Origin: Holophagales bacterium
GTDB taxonomy: Bacteria; Acidobacteriota; Thermoanaerobaculia; UBA5066
Reading direction: 5' to 3'
Assembly (NCBI GenBank): GCA_016714815.1
Contig: JADKBZ010000017.1
Span: 1 to 64,000 of the forward strand
DNA: 64,000 bases
Both the position numbers and the translations under genes were made by a program. A model generated the notes under the pieces. It ran no database searches. It was not told where the DNA came from and was given only the letters and a program-made list of their open reading frames with translations. Positions 25,559 through 34,000 of the stretch are shown here, piece by piece. Within the stretch, counting starts at the first letter, position 1, and every line of letters begins with the position of its first letter.

Positions 25559-25966
25559 ATGGCCGGGTTCCTCGTCGACAGCAACGTCCTGCTCGACGTC
25601 CTCACCGAGGATCCCGCCTGGTTCGAGTGGTCCTCGTCCGCCCTCGCCCGCTGCGCCGAAGTCGGCCCGCTGGCGATCAACCCACTCGTCTACGCCGAGG
25701 TCTCGATCGGATTCGAGAGGATCGAGGAGCTGGACGAGATCCTGGATACGGCGGGCTTCCTGAGGCTCGCGCTCCCCTGGGAGGCCGCCTTCCTCGCGGG
25801 AAAGTGCTTCCTGCGTTACCGGCGCCGCGGCGGAGCGCGGACCTCGACCCTCCCGGACTTCTACATCGGGGCGCACGCGCTGGTGGAGGGGCGGACTCTG
25901 TTGACACGGGATGCCGCTCGCTACCGCACGTACTTCCCGCGGCTTTCCCTCGTCGCTCCCGCCTGA
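25559..25966 (+). CDS. PIN-domain VapC-type toxin
   Basis: 135 residues with the PIN acidic residues in place: Asp in FLVDSNVLLDVL, Glu in PLVYAEVSIGFE, Asp in TSTLPDFYIGAHAL and Asp in LLTRDAARYRTYF. The enzyme is a predicted Mg-dependent ribonuclease held in check by the adjacent antitoxin. Target RNA unknown. Confidence 0.9.
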   Translation: MAGFLVDSNVLLDVLTEDPAWFEWSSSALARCAEVGPLAINPLVYAEVSIGFERIEELDEILDTAGFLRLALPWEAAFLAGKCFLRYRRRGGARTSTLPDFYIGAHALVEGRTLLTRDAARYRTYFPRLSLVAPA

Positions 25967-26028
25967 CCGCAGCCCCGAGGGAGAGGACGTTCCGGCCTTG
26001 GGCTCGGGCGTCGCGAACCCGATTCCTC

Positions 26029-26085
26029 TTGACATGCTGTAACCGCGTTCCCATAATTAACTATGTTAAGTATGAGAACGCGGTT
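26029..26085 (+). promoter_or_regulatory. Strong sigma-70-type promoter with two nested operators
   Basis: TTGACA (26029-26034), a 17-bp spacer and CATAAT (26052-26057) make a near-consensus promoter, the best in the window. TTAAC-TAT-GTTAA (26057-26069) is a perfect inverted repeat overlapping the -10. Around it, AACCGCGTTC (26041-26050) and GAACGCGGTT (26076-26085) form a perfect 10-bp inverted repeat. This layout fits tight repression of the oxidoreductase downstream. Confidence 0.65.
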
Positions 26086-26184
26086 CGCAATCAAGGATTC
26101 CTCGGGAACGGACGCGGCGGCGGAGAAGGCACCGCGGCTGGACCCGGGCTCCGCGGGCGAACGACGCGAGAGAAGAGGAGCCCC

Positions 26185-26763
26185 GTGAGCAAACGAATCG
26201 TGATCGTCATCGGTCATCCGAGGTCCGGCAGCTTCTGCCACGCCCTGGCGAAGGAGTACGCCGATGGGGCCGCGTCGGCTGGCAGCGAGACGAAAGTCCT
26301 GCCGCTCGACACGCTCCGGTTCGACCCGATCCTCCGCGCCGGCTTCGACGGGGCCCAGCCGCTCGAGGAGGACCTCGTCGCCGCGCAGGAGGCGATCCGC
26401 TGGGCGGAGCACCTCGTCTTCGTCTACCCGGTCTGGTGGGGGACGATGCCGGCGCTCCTCAAGGGGTTCATCGACCGGGTCTTCCTCCCCGGGTTCGCCT
26501 TCAAGTACCGGACCGGCTCCGCGCTCTGGGACCGTCTCCTGGCGGGTCGGACGGGGGAGCTGATCGTCACGATGGACAGCCCTCCGTGGTACTACCGCTG
26601 GCTCGCCGGGCAGCCCGGCCACCGGATGATGAAGAAGACGGTCCTCGAGTTCTGCGGGGTCCGGCCGGTCGGCGTCACCAGCATCGGGAGCGTCCGAAAG
26701 TCGACGCCCGAAAGGCGCGAGAGCTGGCTGGCGAAGGCGCGGCAGCTCGGCCTGGCGGCGTAG
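26185..26763 (+). CDS. NAD(P)H-dependent flavodoxin-fold oxidoreductase (KefF/MdaB-like)
   Basis: 192 residues. VIVIGHPRSGSFCHALAK is the FMN/FAD phosphate-binding loop. FVYPVWWGTMPALLKGFIDR and the WYYRWLAGQPGHRMMKKTVL region are hallmarks of the NQO1/KefF-type quinone reductases. GTG is chosen because an AGAGGAG ribosome site precedes it by 5 bases. Family members reduce quinones or electrophiles with two electrons. The upstream promoter with two palindromes suggests induction by such compounds through a regulator not in view. Confidence 0.88.
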   Translation: MSKRIVIVIGHPRSGSFCHALAKEYADGAASAGSETKVLPLDTLRFDPILRAGFDGAQPLEEDLVAAQEAIRWAEHLVFVYPVWWGTMPALLKGFIDRVFLPGFAFKYRTGSALWDRLLAGRTGELIVTMDSPPWYYRWLAGQPGHRMMKKTVLEFCGVRPVGVTSIGSVRKSTPERRESWLAKARQLGLAA

Positions 26764-26828
26764 GGACGGAAGGGGAGAGGGATTTCGGAGCCCCGGGGCG
26801 TCCCGGGCGGGAGGAGAATTCCGGAGTC

Positions 26829-29414
26829 GTGAGCAGAACGCCGTTTCTCGCCGCGCTTCCCTTCCTCGCTTCCGCTCTTTCGCTCGCCTCGGTGGAGCGG
26901 GTCGTCCCGATCGTCCTCGACGTCTCCTCGGGATCGGCCCGCTACACGACCGAGCTGACGCTTGCGAACATCGGTGCGGAGCCGCTCGCCTTCTCGGCGC
27001 ACTACGAGGCGTCCCTGGGGAGCCGGGAAGGGACCGGTACCGTGACGGACGCGCTGGCGGCGGGAGAGCAGCGGGTCGTACCCGACGTCCTCGCGTGGCT
27101 GCGGGAGAAGGGGCTCGCGATTCCGGCGGCCCTCGCCCAGCCGCAGCAGGGAGGCGTCCTCGTCCTGACCTTCCCGGGAGCGACGGCGGACCGGATCGAG
27201 GTGACCGCGAGGACGGCCTCTCCGGTGGCGGCTCCTCATCCGGAGGGGCGGGCCGGCCTCGCCTACGGCGCCGTGGCGGCCGGTTCGACGGGCGGGCCCC
27301 GGACGCTCTACGGCCTGCGCGAGAACGGGGCGGAGAGGACGAACCTGGCGGTCTTCAACACGGGGTCCGGGCCCGTCTCGGTCCGGATCTCGGTCCGTTC
27401 GAGCCGCGGCGACGGCGCCCCGCGGGTGGTCCGCGAGCTCGAGACCCTTCCGGCGTTCGGATGGATGCAGGTCACCCGCGTTCTCCAGGGAACGGGGATC
27501 GAGCAGGGGAGCGCGACGATCGAGCGGGTGTCGGCCTCCGGCACGTTCGACGCCTATGCGGTCGTCAACGACGAGGTGACGAACGACGGCTCGTTCCTCG
27601 CTCCCGCGAGCACGGCTCCGGGCGAACGGATCGTCGTTCCCGTTCTCGTGGAGACGCCGCGCTTCCGGAGCGAGCTGGTCCTGGCGAACGGGGCGAGCGC
27701 CCCGGTGACGCTGCGCCTGGGCTATCGCGAGGCGCTCTCCCCGGGCGCGGGGGCGGGCGGGAGCGTGTCGCTGAGCCTCGGCGCGGGCGAACAGCGGATC
27801 CTGTCGGACGCGCTGGCCGAGCTTCGGCGCGCCGGCCTCCCAGCCGGTGCCGCGGGGCAGGCGCCGTACGCCGGAGCGCTCGTCGTGGAGGCCGAGAGCG
27901 GGAGCCTCGCGGGAGTCTGGGCGGGAGCGAAGACCTCGGCGCCGTCCCCGGGGGGCGGAGCCTTCGGCGTCTTCACGCCGGGAGTCCCGGAATCGGCGAC
28001 GGCCGCCGGCTCCGCTCTCCTCACGGGCCTCTGCTCCGACGGCGGGAACCGGACGAACGTCGCCGTCGTCCACGCCGGGATTGCGGCGGACGGGCCCCTG
28101 ACGCTCCGGATCTCGTTCTTCGACGGCAACGGTGGGGCGCCCCGGGGCGTCCCCGAAACCGTCGTCCTCGAGCCGGGTGCGTGGCGCCAGCTCGAGGACC
28201 CGCTCCGGTCCCGGGGCGTCGCCTCCGGCTGGGCGAGGATCGAGCGGCTTTCGGGAGAAGGGCGCTGGCTCGGGTACGCCGTCGTCAACGACGGGGCCTC
28301 GCCGGGAGCCCGGACGGGCGACGGGGCGTACGTCCCGATGCAGCTCCCGAAGTCCGTTTCGTCGGGACCTCTCGTCTACGTGGGAGCATTCCGTCTCGAG
28401 GGGAGCGACGAGGGAAACGACCGGCGCCTCGGATACTCCGAAGGGGTCGTCGCGCTCGACGGAGCCGGGAGCATCTGGGTGGCGGGGCACACCTACACCG
28501 ACCTGTTCGCTCCGTTCCCGATTCCCTCGTCGCTCGGAGCGACGTTGCGGGACGCGCCCGTCGTCGCGCAGGCCGGCCCGTGGCAGGACCTGACGAAGGG
28601 GGCGCAGGCCCAGATCACGGCGGACCGGAACGTCCGCGGGCTCCTGCGCGTCGGCGCGGGCTGGCTCACGACGGTGCAGGAGTACTACAACGCCGACGGG
28701 TCCCACGACGGGAGCCTGGCTTACGAGGGGCACGGCCTCTGGCAAACGACCCACCACTCCCAGGCGACGGCCGGCTTCCTCGCTCCGGTCCACCCGGCGT
28801 GGAAGGGGCGGCTCGGAGTCGAGTGGTTCTCCGGACTGGCCGGCACCCCGATTCACCAGCTGTCGAGCCACGGCCCCACGGCTCACGGCTTCTCGTTCGA
28901 CCCGGCCCGCCTCCCCGCGCCGGGCGAGACCGTCGTCACGAAACGGCTCGTCTTCTACCCGCTCGACCAGGAGCATCCGGACTTCACCGACGTCTCTTCG
29001 ATTCGCGGAGCCGCCTTCGAGAGCGACGCCGTCTACTTCTTCGGGACGAAGGGGCTCGGGGCGCACTGGTACGGCGAGGTGAGCGAAGGAGGGAAGTCCG
29101 ACCCGTGCGCCGAGGGGAAGGGCTACCACGCCGAGGGGCGTGCCACGTGGCTCTGGGTCGTCGACCCTCGGGAGATCGAGAGGGTGAACGCGGCCGGGGG
29201 AGATCCGCGGATCCCGACGATCCGGAGCGAGTCTCTCGACGCGCTCCTCGGCCTCACCGGCCCGTGCCCGGCCATCCTCGGCGCCACCCACGACGTCGGG
29301 ACGGGGCTCGTCTACGTCTCGACGCCGGACCAGGAGCGGGAATCGGGCGAGCCCCAGCCGGCGATCCACGTCCTTGCGACCCGCCCTTCCGGGGCCTCGC
29401 GAAGGTTGCATTGA
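26829..29414 (+). CDS. Large secreted protein with repeated lineage-type beta domains and a C-terminal propeller-like domain
   Basis: 861 residues from a GTG with GGAGGAG upstream. A signal peptide occupies residues 1-20. The first about 510 residues contain repeats of the recurrent module: YTTELTLANIG, LYGLRENGAERTNLAVFNTG, AYAVVNDEVTNDGSFLAP, FRSELVLANG, NRTNVAVVHAG and GYAVVNDGASPGARTGDGAY. The last about 340 residues (VYVGAFRLEG..., VVALDGAGSIWVAGHTYTDL, HGFSFDPARLPAPGETV) look like a distinct beta-propeller-type domain. Function unknown, likely extracellular. Confidence 0.75.
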   Translation: MSRTPFLAALPFLASALSLASVERVVPIVLDVSSGSARYTTELTLANIGAEPLAFSAHYEASLGSREGTGTVTDALAAGEQRVVPDVLAWLREKGLAIPAALAQPQQGGVLVLTFPGATADRIEVTARTASPVAAPHPEGRAGLAYGAVAAGSTGGPRTLYGLRENGAERTNLAVFNTGSGPVSVRISVRSSRGDGAPRVVRELETLPAFGWMQVTRVLQGTGIEQGSATIERVSASGTFDAYAVVNDEVTNDGSFLAPASTAPGERIVVPVLVETPRFRSELVLANGASAPVTLRLGYREALSPGAGAGGSVSLSLGAGEQRILSDALAELRRAGLPAGAAGQAPYAGALVVEAESGSLAGVWAGAKTSAPSPGGGAFGVFTPGVPESATAAGSALLTGLCSDGGNRTNVAVVHAGIAADGPLTLRISFFDGNGGAPRGVPETVVLEPGAWRQLEDPLRSRGVASGWARIERLSGEGRWLGYAVVNDGASPGARTGDGAYVPMQLPKSVSSGPLVYVGAFRLEGSDEGNDRRLGYSEGVVALDGAGSIWVAGHTYTDLFAPFPIPSSLGATLRDAPVVAQAGPWQDLTKGAQAQITADRNVRGLLRVGAGWLTTVQEYYNADGSHDGSLAYEGHGLWQTTHHSQATAGFLAPVHPAWKGRLGVEWFSGLAGTPIHQLSSHGPTAHGFSFDPARLPAPGETVVTKRLVFYPLDQEHPDFTDVSSIRGAAFESDAVYFFGTKGLGAHWYGEVSEGGKSDPCAEGKGYHAEGRATWLWVVDPREIERVNAAGGDPRIPTIRSESLDALLGLTGPCPAILGATHDVGTGLVYVSTPDQERESGEPQPAIHVLATRPSGASRRLH

Positions 29415-29438
29415 CCCGTTCCCGCGCATCTGTAACAT
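29411..29438 (+). promoter_or_regulatory. Putative promoter of the DUF3617 gene
   Basis: TTGACC (29411-29416), a 16-bp spacer and TAACAT (29433-29438). The -35 overlaps the stop of the upstream gene. It lies 14 bp before the ATG, so the leader would be very short. Confidence 0.35.
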
Positions 29439-29451
29439 CTATCGGTTCACG

Positions 29452-29913
29452 ATGAAAAATCTCTTCGCCGGGCTCTCTCTGCCGGGTCTCACCCGGGTCG
29501 CGCTGTTCGCTCTCCCGGTCCTCCTCGCAGCCGGTCCCGCTTTCGCGCTCGACTTTCCGACGCGCAAGGACGGCGTCTGGGAGACGACGATGACGATGAA
29601 CGGCGGCGAGCCGATCGTCCAGAAGATGTGCTTCACGCCGGAGGTGGAGAAGAAGGTCCAGGCCACGGTGGCCGAAGCCTGCTCGCGCTACGAGGTGCGG
29701 CGGGAGGGGGCGTCCTGGATCGTCGATTCGACCTGCACCGTTCTCGGCAAGGTGACGAGCGGCCGCGTCGTCACGACGGGCGACTTCACGAGCCGGATCC
29801 GGGCCGAGGTCTCCTCGAAGGACGCGGACGGGACGAAGAGCACGATGACGCTCGACGCCCGGTGGCTCCGTCCCTGCGGCCCGAAGGAGAAGCCGGGGGC
29901 GATCGTCAGATAG
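29452..29913 (+). CDS. DUF3617 family periplasmic protein
   Basis: 153 residues. A signal peptide (LTRVALFALPVLLAAGPAFA) is followed by DFPTRKDGVWETTMTMNGGE, KMCFTPEV and a CSRYEVRREG-type segment. These conserved W-E-x-T and paired-Cys features define DUF3617. The family is exported and of unknown activity. The start is placed after a preceding open stretch because the signal peptide begins here. Confidence 0.8.
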   Translation: MKNLFAGLSLPGLTRVALFALPVLLAAGPAFALDFPTRKDGVWETTMTMNGGEPIVQKMCFTPEVEKKVQATVAEACSRYEVRREGASWIVDSTCTVLGKVTSGRVVTTGDFTSRIRAEVSSKDADGTKSTMTLDARWLRPCGPKEKPGAIVR

Positions 29914-29920
29914 CGGACGC

Positions 29921-30928
29921 CTACTGGCACTCCTGGTCGAGGAGCCCGCTGATGGTGTTCGCATCCTCGATATCCGCCTGTCCGCAGCAGTACCTGTGTG
30001 CGTCCTTGGCGCTGTCCTTGTGGTAGTCGGTGGGAATCCACTCGCGGGGGGCGAATCCCCGCACCTCCCCGTGGATCTCCCCGTTGAGGTCCGAAGCCCA
30101 GATCCAGTGGCCCTGCCGGAAGCTCCTCTCCGCCTTGTTCCCGATCCGCTGGAAATGGCTGATCTTCGTCCCGGCCCGGACGTTCCCTCCCCGGAACATC
30201 GGGACGTTCGTGATCTTTCCCTCGGGCGTCCGTTCCGGGAGATTGAACGCGTCGACGGAGGAGAAAGCGGCGTCCTGGAGGCTGACGAAGCGGATCGGCA
30301 CTCCCTGCGCCGTCAGCATCTCCGCCAGCTCCAGCGCGTAGAGGCCGCCCAGGCTGCTGCCTCGAATGCAGAGCAGGCCGATGGGGGCGAGTCGGCGCAG
30401 ACGCTGGATCGCGTAGAGGGTGGACTGAACCGGATTGGGGAGGCCGACATTCGCGCCGATGCCCATGCCGAAGAGCTTTCGGCCGCGGGCGTCGTAGCTG
30501 GCGGGCTTCCGGAGCCGGGCGAGGGCGTCGGCGGGGCTGTCGCCCGTGCGGCCTCCGACGAAGTTGACGATGACGTCGACGTACGGCGTCGTGTCGACTG
30601 CGTTCTCCAGCCCCCGTCCGAGGTCAAGCAGCGCCTGGTCGAGCGCCCGGATCGTCTTGATGCCGACGATCGGGTCGATCTGCCCGGAGTGGTTCAGGAT
30701 CCGGCGGCTCGACTTGAACGCCGTGACGGCGAGCGTCGTGGCCGCGCCGTACTTCGACGCGCCGTACTCGTCGGACCCGATGCCGGCGTCGTCGACCCGC
30801 TTCAGGGCGTCCTGGATCTTCCGGACGTGCGGGCCGGAAGAGCCGGGTGTGACGTGCGCGTCGTCCCGGTTCGCGCACGCCTCGAGCCTCGCGTCGCCCT
30901 GAAGCTGGTGTGATCTGAGGGTCGCCAT
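29921..30928 (-). CDS. Peptidoglycan-binding domain fused to a serine hydrolase-like domain
   Basis: 335 residues with AGGAGG 4 bases before the ATG. Residues 30-105 (GPHVRKIQDALKRVDDAGIG, GAATTLAVTAFKSSRRILN, VGIKTIRALDQALL) match the repeat-type PG-binding fold. Residues 115-300 form an alpha/beta-hydrolase-like domain with the nucleophile elbow RGSSLGGLYALELAEML. Candidate acid and His residues are in FVSLQDAAF and IHGEV or DYHKDS. There is no signal peptide. The layout recalls phage lysin-B-type esterases and some secreted lipases (T6SS effectors). That comparison is inference. Confidence 0.65.
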   Translation of the reverse strand: MATLRSHQLQGDARLEACANRDDAHVTPGSSGPHVRKIQDALKRVDDAGIGSDEYGASKYGAATTLAVTAFKSSRRILNHSGQIDPIVGIKTIRALDQALLDLGRGLENAVDTTPYVDVIVNFVGGRTGDSPADALARLRKPASYDARGRKLFGMGIGANVGLPNPVQSTLYAIQRLRRLAPIGLLCIRGSSLGGLYALELAEMLTAQGVPIRFVSLQDAAFSSVDAFNLPERTPEGKITNVPMFRGGNVRAGTKISHFQRIGNKAERSFRQGHWIWASDLNGEIHGEVRGFAPREWIPTDYHKDSAKDAHRYCCGQADIEDANTISGLLDQECQ

Positions 30929-30942
30929 GAATCCTCCTCGCA

Positions 30943-30982
30943 GAAGCCGCGGGGCGGGATCCCGTCCCGGCCCCGCGGCTTC
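30943..30982 (-). terminator. 13-bp hairpin downstream of the heparinase-like gene
   Basis: GAAGCCGCGGGGC and its exact reverse complement, with a 14-nt loop that contains its own palindrome CGGGATCCCG. It sits after the stop of the minus-strand gene at 31033 and before the next start. Likely an intrinsic terminator without a strong U-run. Confidence 0.6.
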
Positions 30983-31032
30983 CGGCGTTCGCTGTTCCCG
31001 CTGGATTCGTTACCGGAAGAGAAGGACGAAGC

Positions 31033-34000
31033 TCACTCCGGCTGGGCGGAGACGAAGGCCCCGTCTCCCGTCCGCTGCCCCGGCGCGCCGCCGTCGTTGA
31101 CGACGAGGTAGGCGAGGAACGGGTTCGAGCCCGAGAGGCGCGAGACGCGCGCGTACGCGTTCGAGACGCCGGGGGCGTGGGCCGCGAGGATCGTGCCGAT
31201 CTGCGTCCAGCCGAAGGCGCCGACGGTCGTCCCGTCGATCGTCTTCGCGAGGGCGCCGGTGGCCCCGTCGAAGAGCTCGATCCGGAAGACGTCCGCGGAG
31301 CCGTCGGTCTCGCCCGTGTTGACGAGCGCCAGGTTCGTCCGCGTCTCGGCGTTCTGCTGGAGGCCGTAGAGCCAGACGGGGCCGTGCCCGGCCTGTCCCG
31401 CCGGGGTGGCCGGCGTGAAGACGCCGTAGGCGCCGCCGCCGCCAGGCGCAGAGGTTCGCGCGCCGGCAAAGAGGCCGCCGGCCCCGTCCGCGGCGCTGAC
31501 GAAGAGCGCCCCGCTCAGCCCGCCGGGGGCTCCGATGCCGGAAACCTGCCGGTCCCGGAGGTACTGGACGAGGAACGGAATCGTCCGCTGCTCGCGGGCG
31601 CCGAGAGAGAGAGAGAAGCGCGCGGTGTGATCCGCCGTCGTCACGCCCGAGGCGACGAAGCGCAGGTCGAGCGTCCGCGCGCGCCCGGCGCTCTCGGCCA
31701 CGACGAGCTCGCTCGTGAAGCTCCCGGCTTCCACGACGACGGGGACCGTGAGGCTCGAAGGAGAGGAGGAGAGCTCCTCCCGGACGGGCGGGACGAACGA
31801 GCCGTCTCCGTTGTGCTGGTCGTTCACGACGGCGTAGGCGTAGTAGGGGGCGTTCCCCGCGACGCGCTCGACGCGGACGGCGCCGGCTTCGAGAGCCAGT
31901 CCGTTCGACACGAGCACCTGGGAGGTCTGCGAGAAGCCGCCGGGCGAAAGGGTGACGTCGGGAAGGGTCGCGAGCGGACCGCCGTCGGCGGGGCGGACCC
32001 GGAGGCGGAGAGTCACGTTGCCATCGGTGGGGCCGCCGGCGTGCAGGACAGCGATGTTCGACCGGTCGGCGCCGTTCTGGCGGAGGCCGTAGAGCCAGGC
32101 GGGGCCGCTGAGGAGCGAGGTCGAGGGGATACCCGAGTAGGCCAGGCCCGCCCGGCCTCCGGAGACGAGCGACGTCGTCCGGGCGGTGACGGCGCCGGAC
32201 GTCGGGGACGCGAGTCCCGAGAAGGTGACGCGAAGCGTCCCGCCCCGGTTTCCGGTGGCCGGCAGCGGTACGTTCAGAGACCGGAGGTATTCGATGGCGT
32301 CGGGGACGATCTGCTGCCGTCCGGCCGGAAGGACGGCGGTAGCCGATCCGCTCCCGCCGCCGAACGCCGCCGTGTAGTCGAAGGTCAGCTGCGCGGGCGT
32401 GCCGCCGCGGTTCGTGAGGGCGAGCTCGGAGGTGAAGAACGTGCCGTTCAGCCCGGAGGAAGAGAGGACGATCGGGACGACGAGCGTCGAGGTGTAGGTC
32501 GTCGGCGTCGCGCTCTCGGGAAAGCGAAGGATGCCCGCGGAATCCGCGGCCTGACCAGAAGGAGAGGCGGTGACCGTCACCTCGTGCCCGCCAGAGACGT
32601 TGCGCGTCGTGACGGCGTAGCGGCCTCCCGGCGTCAGCCCGGTGACGCGGGTGACGACCGACCCGGCGGGGACGGGGAGGGAACAGGTCATCGTCGTGAG
32701 CGGGGTGTCGAGGGCGACCGGGAAGAGGACGGCGTTTACCTGTACGAGCGCGCCGGCATACGGGGTGCCCGCCGAGCTCTCGAGGAGGACCGCGGCGTCG
32801 GGAGAGGCGCCCCCGTCCGCTCCCTGGAGGACGTGGAGGAATCGCGTCTTCAGCGGGGCGCCGCGCGCCTCGACCTTCAGCTGGTGGGTGATCGGGTCGT
32901 CCGAGGCCGCAAAGCCGTTGTCGAATCCGCAGTCGGTCGGAATCACGGCGGGCTGGACGAGGATCTCCGCGTCGCGCGGGAGGAGCGTCGAAACGAAGAG
33001 CTGCTGGCCCTCACGGGAGGTCATGGTGGTCCTCGTCCCCGAGACCGTGGCCGTGCCCGGCAGCGCGAGCCAGAAGCGCTTGAAGCGGTTCGCCGATTTC
33101 GAGGCGGCGCGGTCGTAGACGACGACGTGGTCGGGCGGGAGCCAGAGGATCGACCGGCTCGCCTCGAGGACGTCCGTCGACCCCTCGCTCTCGGAGTTGT
33201 AGAGATTGAGGGCGTCGCCGAGGGCGTAGACGTAGTCGGTGCCCGTCCCCAGCGCTTTCAGGTCGGGGTCGCCCGTGGAGACGTACTCGTACTGGGCGCC
33301 CTGCCTCCAGTTGATGGCCCGGTAGGCGCACGGGTCGTCGTGCTCCGGCTCGTCGTTGAGGATGGCGATGGTGTTGTGGTTCTGCGAGCCGCCGTACTCG
33401 AGGTCGTAGCCGGTCCGCTCCTTCGTCAGCCACTCGCCCTTCCGGTAGAGCTCGAACTGGTTGCCGTCGCCCGACTGGTGGTCGACGGAGTTGAAGCTCA
33501 GCTTGTAGGTGAACCAGGAGGCAGAGGGGCTCCAGTCGGTCCGGGCGAGAAGGCGGCCAAGGCCGGGAGCGAAGTGGGTGAGCGGAAGCTGCGGCCGCGG
33601 GTCGGCGGCAGGTGCGGCCGACGGGTCGAAGAGGAGGAAGTAGAGGATCGAGTTCTGGAAGTAGCCGGAGGTGTCGTAGGCCCGTCTCGCCAGCTCGGCG
33701 GCCCCGCCCGGGGCGAGCTGCTGCTGGATGAAGCGGCTCGCGTCGCGGCGCGAGCCGTTCCCGAGGTGGCCGTCCAGGATTCCGAGCGGCCCGTAGAGGC
33801 CGATCATGTCCTGGGCGAGGTAGTGCTGCCCGCTCCCGTACCAGGCCGGGAGGTGGACGGAGCGCCCCTCCGTCTCCGAGTACGACGGTGCGGGGCTGAG
33901 GGAATGGAGCATCCCCTGGACGACCTCGTCCCAGAACGGGTTGCCGGGGATCGACACCTGGGGTCCGTGCGTCTCGACGCTGGCGTTGCCGGAGGTGGTG

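Noticed and set aside
26063..26188. A 41-codon leader frame before the oxidoreductase
   Set aside because: Its ATG overlaps the promoter -10/start region and lacks a ribosome site. The stop overlapping the GTG may be chance.
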